Assembly: GCA_004802705.1 (NCBI GenBank)
Contig: SGPL01000304.1
Coordinates: 1-40,817, forward strand
DNA length: 40,817 bases
From: Bondarzewia mesenterica
Lineage: Eukaryota; Basidiomycota; Agaricomycetes; Russulales; Bondarzewiaceae
Reading direction: 5' to 3'
A program made the position numbers and the translations under genes. Of this stretch, positions 8,738-20,710 are shown piece after piece. The notes below the pieces were generated by a model. It saw only the letters and a program-made list of their open reading frames with translations, was not told the origin of the DNA and ran no database searches. Position 1 is the first letter of the stretch. Each line of letters opens with the position of its first letter.

Positions 8738-10807
8738 TTATGAGGCCGAAACCTTTACTCCTCTCCCCGCCTTACCGACCTCCCAAGCGGATACGTCGAC
8801 ACCATCAGCACCAACTAGAAACTGCACCTCTACTCTTGTCTTCCACCGGCCTCCAATTTGCTGCGCCTGCTTAGCCTCGAACACAACCGATGCCAGATAG
8901 GCATCTTTCGCGACCGTCTTCTCCTTCATCTCGATCTCCTCTTCCTCCTCTTCCTCCTCAACATGTCCGTCCTCCTCCTCTTTTGGTGGCTTGACTTTTG
9001 TGACCTTGATGCCCTCCTCGACTTGCCACACCTCGAAGCCCACTCTCTTTTCCCCCGGAAGGTCGCCCAGATCAACGTCAAAGGCGAGCGTCCTCCGCGC
9101 GGGAACGGCCGTTTCCCGCGGGACCACGCTGATCCATTGCCCACCAAGGCCCTCCGCGCCTTCTTCAGGGAACAGGATGCCGAGCGTTCGGGAAGTTGCG
9201 GTGACCTGCGACCATTTGCTCGTGTGTGCAAAGGCCTGGCGCACTTCTTCGTCCTCACTGGAATGGCCCACGAGCGAGAGTAGTTTCGCTTGCAGGGCGC
9301 ACCCCCCGCGCGATCATCGTCGTCGGATCGCCGGTGCCACCACCCGCGACAGTGCCCACGGTGAACGGGCTCACTGTGAACTCGGAATAGCCTTGCGCGA
9401 GAGCGTCGTCGAGGCCGGGAAGACATGCGGAACCCCCGACGTACACGACCTCGTCGACGTTGAGGAAGTCCAAGCCGACGCTGGAGAGAAGGTCCTGCAC
9501 CTTGGCGTACACGGCGTTGTAGATCGAGCGGGCTTCCATGTCGAAGCGCAGCCTGTTGATAGTGCCGTGAAAATCAAGACCGTCTTTGAGCGACTCGACA
9601 GAACAAGTGGCGGCACCCGGGGATGCGGAGATGGTGCGCTTGGTGTGCTCGAGTGCGAGACGCAGACGGGCCTCAGCACGGGCGTCCGCCTTTTCTGTGG
9701 ACGGACAGACCGTGAGGGGTGTCTTCGTTTTTTTTGGTAAACTCCTTGGCGAGATATTTGATGAGCTTTTCATCGATCTGGTCTCCACCGATAGAATGAT
9801 CGTAAGAGCTAGCGAGCGCGTGGAAGAGCCCTTGTCGAACGGAAAGAAGGGTGACGGCGAGAGAGGAGGAACCGAGATCGACGATGAGCTGTGTGCGATC
9901 AGGGTGCAAATCCTCGGATTGGGGAGCAGAATTCGCCGTCACGGCCGCCGCTCCAGCATCCTCCAGCAACTGTAAGACGTTGATCTCTGCCGCCTCTGCC
10001 GCTTTACGCAACGCGCTCAGCTGGCCTTCTTCAAACCAACCTGGAACCGAGATCACGACACCGTCGACCTTTTTTTCCGAGAAAATCCTCGGCCGATTGA
10101 AGGAGCGATTTGAGGAAGATAGTCGTCACTTCAGAGGGAGTGAGAATGCGCTCGGCAGGAACGGGTTCAGAACGGGGCGTCGCGGTCTGAGATGCGGCAG
10201 GCGTGTTTGTCTTGGTCGTTGTTGCGGAAGGAAGGGGAGAAGGGGAGGATTGAAGAATCTTGACTTTGTATGCGGGCTCATCCGGAAGGTCGGGGTGCTG
10301 GATGACGGCCGCAGAGGTGACGGATTGAGCTCTTGTGAGCTCGGAAAATCTATTTCATGGGAGGTCGGAATCGATTGAAAACGGTTTGAAACCCTGACAA
10401 CTCACTTTTTACCCAAGAGATTTCTGAAACCAGTGATGGTGTTTTCAGAATTCTTCACGAGCTGCTGCCTCGCCTGACTCCCTATGTACTGTGCGAGGAT
10501 GCTAAATTCGTATGGTCACCACCAGGAAGGATTCAGACTCACCATTTCCTCTCCGTGAAACGATATCGCACATGCTATCTGACGCTCTCCGTCTTCATTA
10601 GCAATACATTCGGCTTGGCCTTCCTAACAAAATGCACGTTCAATTAGCTAATGGCACGGGATAGGGAAAGCAATGTGAAGATACATTGGTGATCACTGCG
10701 ATGGAAGCGTACGAGTTGCCAAAATTAATTCCAACGACAGTGGGCACAGATGGTACGCCCGTGGCGAAGTTTGCCCTCCCGTTAGGCACTGAATTGTTGA
10801 TGGCCAT
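8738..10807 (-). CDS. SSZ1: Hsp70-like ribosome-associated chaperone Ssz1 (three frame offsets)
   Basis: This is an atypical Hsp70 that pairs with zuotin in the ribosome-associated complex and assists nascent chains. Exons are 10807-10685, 10623-10543, 10488-10406 and 10349-8738, about 631 residues. The nucleotide-binding domain shows VGINFGNSYASIAVI near residue 25, ECIANEDGERQIA, RNLLG, VISVPGWFEEGQ, LQLLEDAGAAA, RTQLIVDLGSSSLAVTLLSV, SIGGDQIDEKL, EHTKRTISAS and VYVGGSACLPGL. A short, acidic substrate-binding region follows, with a run of glutamates around 8930-8960. Three single-base excesses break the frame: T7 at 10070-10076, T8 at 9728-9735 and C6 at 9302-9307. Removing one base from each restores uninterrupted family sequence. 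The gene is divergent from the Ubp14 gene across 235 bp. Confidence 0.9.
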
Positions 10808-10902
10808 CACCTAGAAAAGTCTATGGGGAGTGGGTATAATCGGGCAAGGTATGTACGGTAGACCAAAATGCGAAACAAAAATGTGCATTCAAATTTGCGA
10901 TG

Positions 10903-10917
10903 CACGTGATATAAATA
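10903..10917 (+). promoter_or_regulatory. CACGTG E-box beside a TATA box in a divergent promoter
   Basis: CACGTG (10903-10908) is followed at once by TATAAATA (10910-10917) on the plus strand, about 125 bp before the Ubp14 ATG and about 100 bp from the SSZ1 ATG on the other strand. The TATA orientation suits Ubp14. The palindromic E-box, a bHLH-type site in fungi, could serve both genes. Confidence 0.45.
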
Positions 10918-11042
10918 CCGCGGCCCTTTCGGGTAACACCTACTAAAGTTAGTACTTTAGGACTAATAGAGCCATCGCTGACTTACTATTGGACAATCTC
11001 TTGAACCACTTCGAATCTGTCTGAAAGTCCTTATATTGTGCA

Positions 11043-14000
11043 ATGGCTTCTGTTAACGACACACTCTCTCAACTTTCGCGTTTGAATCCGCCCAAACTTT
11101 CACAATCGGTCCATCGCGAAGAGTGTACCCAATGCTTTGACAACCAGGTTCTTTTCCGACGTCGTGTCACTTGAAGGAGGTTACTCATTCGGCGCAGGAC
11201 AGTCCATTGGGCATTGATGTTTGTTTGACCTGCTTCAACGGAGGTTGTCTGAGTGCAGAAAGGCATCATGCTAGGACGCATGCTGAGAAGACCGGACATC
11301 GCTTCACTCTGAATGTCAAGCGTAAGCTGAAGCCATCTGCTCAGCGAGTTCAGTGACATCCGTTTTCTATAGAAATACCAGCCATAGATCATGCTGACGG
11401 TGAGAATTGAATCTAGAGCAATAATGAGGAGCCACCGACAAAGATGATGAAACTCTCCATTGTTGAAGATCGTGAAGAAGACAAGTATGAATACCTCACA
11501 GCCCTCAAAGATTGGAAGAGTGACCCTACCAATGGCATGGAGCTACCTGATGCGAGCGCTGACCCCTCGATTAAGGGTCTTGTAGACCAAGTCATGACTT
11601 CGATGTCGTCTGCGCGTCAGTCCGAAGTCAAGGCCTGGGAGGAGGAAATAATTGCCTGCGAACATACGTTGACTCTCCAGCAGGTCGTTGCAGGCTCGAT
11701 TCCTGCCTCTGGTATGTCTGTAGAACTCATCGGATATTGAAGCCTTTCGATCAAGTGATATCATCAGGTCTTGCTCATTGTTCAAAATGCGACCTCAAAG
11801 AGAACCTGTGGCTCTGCCTGACCTGTGGCTCATTGGGATGCGGTCGGTCACAGTACGGTGGGATTGGCGGCAATGGGCACGGGCTTAGTCACTATACGGA
11901 AACCCAACATCCCGTGAGCGTAAAACTGGGAACAATTACGCCGGAGGGCGCAGCCGGTGATTTTGTCTATATGCGATCAATGGAGGAATCAAACATTAAC
12001 AATCATTTCCTAGACATCTACTGCTATGCGTGTAACGATGCCAAAGTGGATCCTGAGCTTGCCAGCCATCTATCAAACTTTGGGATCAACGTCCAGACCC
12101 AGACGAAAACGGAGAAGTCTATGACTGAACTTGTGAGATGTTTATCAATATCTGGGAATATGGGATCTAATGCAGATGGGCAGCAAATCGAGCATAACTT
12201 GAAATTCGACTTTTCCCTGACCGACGAATCCGGAAAAGCTCTCGAGCCCGTATTTGGCCCTGGTCTCACTGGCCTTGCGAATCTCGGAAATAGGTCTGTA
12301 CACCTTGCGCGTCTATTTTGTTCCATTTTCAACGGTTTCATAGTTGCTACATGGCTTCCGTTATCCAAGCTTTGTTTTCTCTTGGGCCGTTTCAAGAACG
12401 CTACCTCGCCACGGCCTCAGAACACTGGAAAACTTGCCTGGAAACACTTCCTGCTAACTGTCTCGATTGCCAAATGCACAAGATAGCCGATGGTCTGCTT
12501 TCAGGTCGTTACTCCCGCCCCCGATCTCAATCAACTCTATCCCCTCTTGACCCAAAATTAACCAATCCGCTTGCCCACGACTCTCCGACACCAGTTTTCC
12601 AAGAAGGTATACGTCCCGTCACGTTCAAGGCATTAATAGGTAAAGGCCACGAGGAGTTCGCGACGATGCGACAACAGGACTCGGAAGAGTTTTTCACGTA
12701 CCTGCTTGCTTCTCTGAGGCGAAATGCGAAGAGAACTGGCACGTCGTTATCTGCCGAACCAACGGAGATATTTTCGTTTGGAATAGAGCAACGATTGCAG
12801 TGCACGGAATGCAAGGGTGTGAGGTATAGAGTGGATGGTCAAGATGTGCTCAGTATCCCTGTCCCTGCGAGGGAAAAGGGGAAGGACGTCGATGGGAAGA
12901 CGCAGTATGAAGAAGTACGGGTCAAAGAATGTTTGGATATCGCCATGGGTGTGGAGAGTCTGGAGTATAAGTGTCCTCAATGCCAGAAGGACGTTGTGGC
13001 AAACAAGTCAGTTGCTTCGTCGGCTAGTTCGTTGCGCTGCTGACGATAATGTTTGACAGACGGTCAAGATTATCTACATTTCCACAAGTCCTCGTGCTTC
13101 ACGCCAAAAAGTTTCAGCTTGTCAACTGGGTACCTACCAAGCTCGGTAAATGAATTCGAACTAACCTTGACACTTCTCGGTCATCTGAATTCTTTCGTTG
13201 CAGACATCCCACTTATTTTCCCTTCAAACGACGTCATTGAGCTCGATGATTACCTTGGTCGAGGTTTGCAGCCTGGTGAGACTGAACTTGTAGAAGAGCA
13301 AAAGGGTAAGCATCCTATTCGTCAAACAACGCTGGGTCTGACTTTCTCAAGATGCGCCGGGACTGCCCCAGTTTCACGAGGCTAGTATGGCACAGCTTGA
13401 AGCGATGGGGTTCCCAATTATAAGATGTCAAAAGGCGCTGCTCGCAACAGGAAATAATGACGCTGAGGCCGCCATGGAATGGTTGTTTGCTCACATGGAG
13501 GATCCTGGTGCGTTCTTTTCCTTCATACTCGGAAACCTTTGACAAATGCCATGATATAGACATCGACGCACCGATTGCGGTGGACACGTTAAGCGGAGGG
13601 ACAAGCTCTGAGCCCGACCCCGAGCACATTAACATGTTGGTAGATATGGGTTTCACTCCTGCCCAGGTGCGCAAAGCCTTGCGCGAGACCGTAAGCCAGT
13701 CATCACATGTCACACGCAGCTCATCCAACTCATAACCAACAAATTCAGAATAGCGACCCCGCGCGCGCAGTTGAATGGCTCTTCTCCCACCCCGAAGACA
13801 CTGGCGAAGATTCCACCTCTGCACCTTCATCATCCGCCGAGGCATCCGGGCTCGGAGGCACACGTACGCTTCCGGCGCGCTACATGCTCAAGGCGTTTGT
13901 TTCGCACAAAGGCCCATCCGTTCACTCTGGGCATTATGTCGCGCATGTGCGTTTGGGTGATCGGTGGATCTTGTTCAATGATGAAAAGGTCGTCGCAGCC

Positions 14001-14063
14001 GACCAGGAGAGCGTCAAAGAGCTCAAGGAGCTGGCGTATCTGTATATTTTTGAAAGGCTTTGA
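11043..14063 (+). CDS. UBP14: Ubiquitin C-terminal hydrolase Ubp14/USP5-type
   Basis: This deubiquitinase disassembles free polyubiquitin chains. Twelve exons (11043-11147, 11198-11352, 11419-11711, 11768-11956, 12014-12132, 12184-12293, 12344-13006, 13060-13145, 13204-13305, 13352-13507, 13560-13690, 13749-14063) give an in-frame protein of 807 residues. Domains in order: an N-terminal variant zinc finger (EECTQCFDNQ, VCLTCFNGGC), the ZnF-UBP (AHCSKCDLKENLWLCLTCGS, GCGRSQYGGIGGNGHG, HPVSVKLGTI), the catalytic Cys box GLANLGNSCYMAS, QQDSEEF, ECKGVRYRVDGQD and CPQCQKDV, two UBA domains (AQLEAMGFPIIRCQKAL; NMLVDMGFTPAQVRKAL), and the His box GPSVHSGHYVAHVR with DRWILFNDEKV. An intron splits the codon just before the catalytic cysteine. 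All catalytic landmarks are present and no frame break is seen. Confidence 0.95.
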
Positions 14064-14555
14064 CGTGATTCGATGGCCAAGCACTACGAATAAATCATAA
14101 ATTGAGTGTACAGTACAGTACGATAGGCGCGAAACAGAGACGCTTGTTGATGATAATCGGATGATCGATGGCGAGGCAGGTGTCCGTCTACGCTTCTCTC
14201 GTTGACAAGAACTACTGCGCTTGATTATCAAGAACTAACTATGAACGACAACTCGGGCCACGACAAAGACATGTACCCGCGGACCAGACTGTGGTGAACA
14301 GAAGAAGTATGTAAAACAGATTTCGACACCGAAGAGAGAAATTGGCAGCAACGAGTGGTACAAAGCCGAGTCAGAAATTAGCAACCAACACACACACGAC
14401 AAGGACACCGTAGCATAAAGGAGAGAGATCTCAAGCTGATGAAAACGCAGAATGGAGAGGTAGTTGCGGTAGAGCCAGTACAAAAACAGTGAAGAGTGCA
14501 TCTTTATCTTTTGCAGGCGAAGAAAGAATGGTCTTTTGTGTGGGGACAGGCAAAA

Positions 14556-16099
14556 TTACTGCTGCTTGCACTCCTCGGGGTTAACATTGGCAGCGGAAGA
14601 AGCACCCGCGCCACGACCCTTGGGTCCTCCGCGACGTCTCGCAGGGAGGTCGGCCTCGCTCTCAGAATCCTGTACAACATGACCGATTGGTGGCGGACTG
14701 AAGGCACAGGAAAAAAAAAGCACGCACCTCGTCTTCAAAATGTTCATCCTCATCCTCATCGTCAAGGTCCTCGTAGTCATCCTCTTCCTCGTCAAGCATG
14801 TCGTACTCAAGAGCCTTGCCGGTAAAGTAGTCAATTGCACGAGGGATGATCTACAGGAGAGACGATGCGTGAGTGTCGAATGAAGGGTGATGGAAAATAG
14901 TGCAGATGTACCTTTTCCTTGATATCCTCACCGATCTGGTAATCCATCTCTAGTTTTTCCTCAAGCTCGTCGAGTTCGTCCTCTTCAATTTCACCGTTTT
15001 CGATGGCATCCTCATTCGGAGGTACGGGAGGGGAGAAGAAATTGAAGAAAGATTCGGTTGGACGAGCTTTGCGAACAAGACGCGTACGGTTCGTATCTTC
15101 AGGTAGAGAATAAGGATCAGCCTCCACGCGAGGGGCGGGGACGACTTACTCTTGTTCCGCTGCTTTTTGATCTCAAACTCCTTCGTGAGATCCTGATCTT
15201 CTTTCCACTTAATGTTGGTGCCGATCGCGCGATCGTACACAAAATCGCCCGAATATCCAACCTCCTCCTGGTAGATGTAGGTCTTCTCGAGCAGGGCGTT
15301 TTCAAAGTGGTCGTTGGGAGAGAAGAAAAACTGGAGCTTAAATCCAGGCTTAGGATCAGATGGAGGCAGATATTCGATCCGGATGTCGGTGAGGTGCTTC
15401 AGGGCGGCAGCATCGCGATCAGTGATGAGTTCTGCAAGGCCGACATGATTCCGGAGCGCAGTGAGCCAAAACTCTGGGATCGCCGCGGCGGCAGTGGAGG
15501 CGTCAAGGGGTTTATGCTCGGGATCGTCCTTGAGGGATTGGGCAGAACCAGCCTCAAGCTCCTCGGTCGTAGGCTCAGTAGCTCCAGAAATGAGAGCATG
15601 ACGGCGCTCGTAGAGGGGTTTTTGCAACTCGAGGTACTGCAAAGACGTTCAGGTGAGAAAGATAGCGGTGGCATTGGTATGGTGGGGAGCCAAGACGGCG
15701 CAAAAAAAAACTGTCGAGAGGAAGGGGGGGACAATAAAAAGTTTATCGGAAGATACCAACCTTTTTCTCGAGTTCAAAACACTCGCGCTTATATTGATTC
15801 TGTAACTCATTCTGCTTGACTTGAACGCCCTTGAGAGCTTCGACGCTCTTTTTGACCCCCTCGGGTAAGCTCTCGATGTAGCCTGAGCTTTTTCCTACGA
15901 GACCTGCGAGCTTTCCTTGAACGAGGCCGAGCATTGCGTGGTGGATGGGACTTGACTCCTCTGCAGGCTCGTTGTCCTCAGAAATATCGGGGACAGTGGG
16001 ACGGGAGAGGCCAGCTGTGATGGGAGCATGGGTGAGAGGAGTGTTTTGAGGAGTGGGAGCGGTGATATCGTTTTGGCTGATGGGGACGTTGGAAGACAT
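14556..16099 (-). CDS. NAP1: Nucleosome assembly protein 1 (histone chaperone)
   Basis: This histone H2A-H2B chaperone moves histones to the nucleus and assembles nucleosomes. Five exons (16099-15761, 15636-15150, 15096-14912, 14850-14728, 14669-14556) give 415 residues, close to yeast Nap1. The N-terminal helix region is [20 protein letters not shown]. The NAP fold follows with [79 protein letters not shown] and [20 protein letters not shown]. The C-terminal tail is strongly acidic ([20 protein letters not shown]), the histone-binding extension typical of the family. The start ATG follows a 5' leader and gives MSSNVPISQ. It is head to head with the CDCA7-like gene. Confidence 0.95.
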
Positions 16100-16319
16100 T
16101 GTGGGGAAGAGACAAAAGACAGGCGGGCAAGGGTTTGCAGACGCGCGCTTCGTCTTTTTTGCCACCCAATATTTGTCGCTGTCTGCGGAGTTTCGGCTAA
16201 CCGTTTGATAAGCCTCCTATTATATCTTATATTACACCATCCAAATATATTCCCATGATCCCTCAGTCGCGTCGGACCACTGACTCCAGTAATGGAAGTT
16301 AGTACACTCAACACATGCC
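16100..16319. promoter_or_regulatory. Shared divergent promoter NAP1 / CDCA7-like
   Basis: Only 220 bp separate the two start codons. The centre (16215-16255) is AT-rich, with overlapping TATA-like strings (TATTATATCTTATATTA and AATATAT). No clear single TATA box can be assigned to either gene. Confidence 0.4.
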
Positions 16320-19300
16320 ATGGCGGAGTACTCTGAGCTCGCCAACTGGGATGGCTCCTTGTCCACCCGACAGCAGACACCACAATCGTCACCTACTCCT
16401 CATCACCTCACGGACGCCGGTTTCTCAATATCTACTCCATCCATAATATCTCAGGTGCGCCCCATCCGACGCTGAATCTCTGTCTATTCATCGATCCTCC
16501 CAGACATTTAATTCTCCTTCATCTTCTGAAAAAATATCTACTTCTCTCCCTTTTCAACGCTCTCCGCCCAAGGTCGGCTTTATCTTTCCTTTCAGTCCCC
16601 TTGTCTGCTTATGTCTCCCCTAGCCGGCCTTGACCTCATGTCCCTCGCCGAATCTTTCGTCCGAACATGTTCATGTTGGTCACAAACATCAGATGGTCCA
16701 TGCAATCACCATTGGCCTCAGTCACAGCGCGAATGACGCGTCCATTGGGGCGTACAGAGCATCTGAAATGCCCTCGGGTGACCCAACGGGCACTATGGAT
16801 CTATCTCTGCCTGATCTGTCAGGTCACGTTGATTTTACGGAGGGTTCAAGCTTGCTCTTCGAAGAGCCAGACGTTCTAGTCCTAACGGAAGAAGCTGCCG
16901 ACACCGCAGGTCCCTCTCGCCCCTCTGCCAAGCCGATGCGGACATCTATTCCAAAGGCCAAAGAAGCGGCAGACCTATCGTTGTCATCACCAGACGTCGA
17001 TGGCTCACTCGAGATTCGAAGTGTTATTGAAGACGGTCCGCAGCAAGGCACGTCCAGAGGAAGTGAGGATGATATCCACGACATGCTCGTGAACGATACT
17101 CCCGTATGTGTGCTTCTTTAGATATCTTCACGCACATTCGTCGTTCAACTGCTTGAACTATTGCACTAGATATCACCCAGGGTCTATCCCCTGTTTTGGA
17201 CCTCCCCCCTCACTCAACCACCGACTCCGCAATCAGCCAGGAATAGTCCCTCCTGTGTCGGGCGCAGGACTTCTGCTACTCGCCGTAACCGGCAGATTCT
17301 AGACTATGTCGCGGTCCCACCATTTCCACCTGGACTATCGGCATCTGATTACGTTCCTATGTCCGAAGTGAAGTCTGCGCCACGATCAACCGCCCCCTCC
17401 CTTGCGACGACGCTGCAGGATACGTTCAGGCGCAATCACGCGACCAAAGTGGCACCCTCCAAAGTCCGAAAGCGATTGCGGGTGGTTCTGTCTTCCGACG
17501 ACGACGAGCAATCCTCAAATGTGAAGAAATCCAAGCGGAGGAGAGGCGATGATGAGGGAGAACATGTCCGTTCCGTCAAATCCCATCATTCGCGCAACTC
17601 ACAACAGAAGTGGGGTGAACAGGGACAATCAGCCTCGACGTCTACAACACGGAAGCCTACGAAAGCCTTGAACGCTCGTCCCCACTCCCCGCGTGAGGAA
17701 GAATTAATTATTCACAATGAAACATCTGCTCCTTCACTTCTTGCATATCGTGCTGCGACGCGTCATATCCGCACACTACCCTCTCCACCGCGTTTGCCAA
17801 CTGAAATCAGTTCACCCAGGTTCCGTCCGTATACTGTTGAGGCTCCGTCATCTCCGTCACCCGCGCCCCATCGTTCTCCCAGCTACGAATCATTCTCTGA
17901 TTTTATGAGCGCGCGCCGTGCGACTACCTTTACACCTACACACATGCCTGGAATTGCGCTATCACCCTTCACCACTCCATCGGCCTCTACGCACGCGCAT
18001 TTAATCGCGCAAGAATATACCGATGGTGAGCTCCAAGCGTCACATCAACCCGTCCAGCCTATGCCCTATTTCGACCCTAAAACAAGATTCTCAGCGCAAG
18101 TTGCGCTCGACAACATGGATCTTCTTGTGCCATCTGTTTCTGGCGTCGAGACAATGGATGCAGAAGTTCCGATGGCCGATCAATGGGGACAAGATATAAG
18201 TTACACGGGCGATGGGACTATTGACCCGTCTTTGCTCAGTGGAATGCTCGCGGGGCCATCTGGCACCTCGTTTGACGCAGAACCCTCTCTTCCCGGTTCG
18301 TCGGCTCGTAATGACCTCGCTCGCGCGCAGAGTCCATCGGGCTCTTCGGGTCCGGCCCGTATGGATAGAGCCTTGCCGAAAACTTCAAAAAAGGTCTTCT
18401 ATGCCAAGAGGAAGCCTGTTAAGACGCAGAGGAAGATGGTCACCCCCACATCGGTGCAGGCAGACTCCGAGAGGTCTGTCAGATTCACCGCTCCTACGCC
18501 TTTGTATGAAGAAGAGGATAGCAGCGAGGACACAGATACGATGAGCAAGATGGCTATTGAATCGGATGACGACTATTTTGATTCTGGGGCATGGGAATTT
18601 CAGCCGTTGGAAGGAAGGGGAAGGGGAAGAAGAAAAAAGGATGTGGAGAGCCGCGAAGGAAAGGCTGTTCAACGCGTAAGGCTCACTATGTCTGCGAGTG
18701 CCGTCCTGGAGGCGAAGCAAAATATGGATGCGAATGGCGGGAGTCGCCTTCAAGGAGCTAAGCAGAAGCTGAACAAGGGTAAGGGCAACAATCAGCTGGT
18801 GTATCCCAAGGTGTACATGGAGGGGACGAGTTTCTGCCATCACTGTCGACGCACTACCAACCTCGCCAAGATGGACTGTGCCCATGTTAGAGACGATGGC
18901 ACGCGGTGCCCAAAACTTTTTTTGCTGCGGCTGCATTGAGAAACGGTGCGTCCGTCCCACATCGTACTCGCTTCTGAATTATATAAACGCTGCGATTTCC
19001 GAGGATAGATATCCCGACATCGTTTTCGATACAGAGATGCGTTTCTCCAGTTGCCCGCATTGCGCTAACATCTGTAACTGCACGCATTGCTGCCAAGTGC
19101 GCGGAGAGACGTATATCTCAGAGAAAGGTGGCGGTTGGAGGGAGTTGGCCAAGGGACGTGACGGCGGCAGCTCCATATCGTACGTACCCGCCCCCAAGGC
19201 TCGGCACAAGTCAACGAAGACTTCTTCGGAATCAAAGCGCACAAATTCTTCCTCTTTCGTGAATTCCTCCTCTATGCCAATCCCAAAGAATCCGTTCCCC

Positions 19301-20011
19301 GCACTCCCAAGCGGATCGTATTGGGGAGCTGTTTATGGTTTGACGGGAGAAAAGGTTGGTACGGCATATGTGGACGACGATCAGGAATGTGTCGTTGTCA
19401 GGCCTAGTTCCGCGGCCCCAGCAGCGGGTAGGGCAGTCGCGAAAAGGAAGAAGACCCACGTTTTCATTGGTCGGCCGAGGAAGGTGTGGGGAAAGGTTAG
19501 GGTTCGCGAATTGGATGAGGATGGAAATCTTGTGAAAATGTCTTCGCGAAGGAAGAGGAAGACCATGGGAACGATGTACACTGGCAGCATCGAGCCCTTG
19601 CGGGCGCGCTGGAGATGGAAACCATTGTCATCGGTTTTCCGTACCTTGTTCTCAGACTCGCCACTCACGTCTCCAACAAGCAGTGAACTAACTCTACCTG
19701 AAGAAGGGGAGGGCGAGTTGGGGGTGTGGCCGGGAGAGGTTGTGTTTGAGGATGCACAAGATACAGAGGTAGGAGCAGGTGCGGTGGGAGCGGATACGGA
19801 GTTCGTAAGCGCATCGACTGGCCAGGCGGATATGGCAAATGAGGTGTCTGAAGAAAGCGCAGGGATGCTGGGCAATGTTGTCGGAGATGCTGCGCCGATC
19901 GCAAACGAGGGGTTCAAGGAACAGGAGGTACATATAGCAATTGCGATGGCGTTCCGTGCAATGGGTTGGCAGAGTGCAGTGCCCGAGGAATCGTCTCATA
20001 TTAATAAATAA
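16320..20011 (+). CDS. CDCA7-type zinc-finger (zf-4CXXC_R1) protein (one frame offset)
   Basis: This is a large nuclear protein of about 1153 residues with a zf-4CXXC_R1 domain, the domain of vertebrate CDCA7, which recruits the HELLS remodeller and supports DNA methylation. Exons are 16320-16454, 16504-16572, 16624-17103, 17170-18945 and 19009-20011. The start is MAEYSELANWDG in good context (GCCATGG). The N-terminal 780 residues are low complexity, with basic patches such as KKSKRRR. The finger reads FCHHCRRTTNLAKMDC, CPKLFCCGCIEKRYPD and CPHCANICNCTHCC, with VRGETY after it. One base too many in the T7 run at 18917-18923 breaks the finger; removing it also sets the phase of the next intron. 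The C-terminal 300 residues are acidic and unmatched. A role in DNA methylation is inference from the family. Confidence 0.85.
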
Positions 20012-20710
20012 CACTAGCTGATAATTGGCTCTTCTGCAAGCGAACCTTGCTGTGAGCGGGACTGACGTGTAACATGTGTGGTAGCCTACCATGGAAAGTA
20101 TTGGGAATTACTACTATCAGAGATCGAAGGCCCCATCGAATGATCAACGTCCTCCAGCCGTAACGTTAGATCTTATGTGGATACTTTGGTACGTCGTATT
20201 CTCATCTACGCTTCTAATGTACACCGCGACAATGTGCCATGTTTTGGCACGGCACCGTACTGACTTCATGAACGTGGAAGGGTGGGTCGGTTAGCGTTTT
20301 ACACTGCGCGCTTGTGGTGCATCAATCGCGTTCACCACTCTTTCAGGCACCTTTAAATAAATGTTCCGCATTCGCGATGCAACACTCATCTTTGAAGGTA
20401 ATTGCAAAGATTGATGCGGCTACAAAAAGCTACAAAAACACTAGTAAATGTCATGCTCTTGCTCGATCGTGCAGTTAGCACACGGCGAATGTTGAAATGT
20501 AAGTACACACCCGGTACGATACAGTGAAGCGTTGCATGCTTGCACATTAACGTCGACACACGTCTGCGCGGGAGTATACTTAGTTTACATTGCGACCTCC
20601 ACCAAGAAGGCAGTCTAGTTGCCTTGCGGTGAGAAAAAAATGTTGGACTTCAAGAAATACATACTGTGTGGAACATAAAATACAAACAGAAAAATATTGT
20701 TAAACAATCA
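20012..20710. other. Intergenic, no gene supported
   Basis: About 700 bp separate the CDCA7-like stop from the tRNA. A 67-codon plus-strand frame at 20091-20294 contains one hydrophobic stretch but has no homolog I recognise. Nothing else stands out. Confidence 0.4.
20691..20695 (-). terminator. Pol III terminator of tRNA-Gly
   Basis: A run of five T on the minus strand lies 15 bases past the tRNA 3' end. Confidence 0.6.

Noticed and set aside
9255..10378. Programmed frameshifting in SSZ1
   Set aside because: Three +1 shifts at plain homopolymers in one chaperone gene, with similar offsets in unrelated genes nearby, fit sequencing error far better.
15058..15819. 253-codon plus-strand frame opposite NAP1
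   Set aside because: It is the antisense shadow of NAP1 exons, whose protein is well conserved.
18385..18960. 191-codon minus-strand frame opposite the CDCA7-like gene
   Set aside because: It lies antisense to a coding exon with a recognised domain, and the frame itself shows no motif.
20091..20294. 67-codon frame with one hydrophobic segment
   Set aside because: Too short and without family support; it could be a chance frame in the 3' flank of the CDCA7-like gene.
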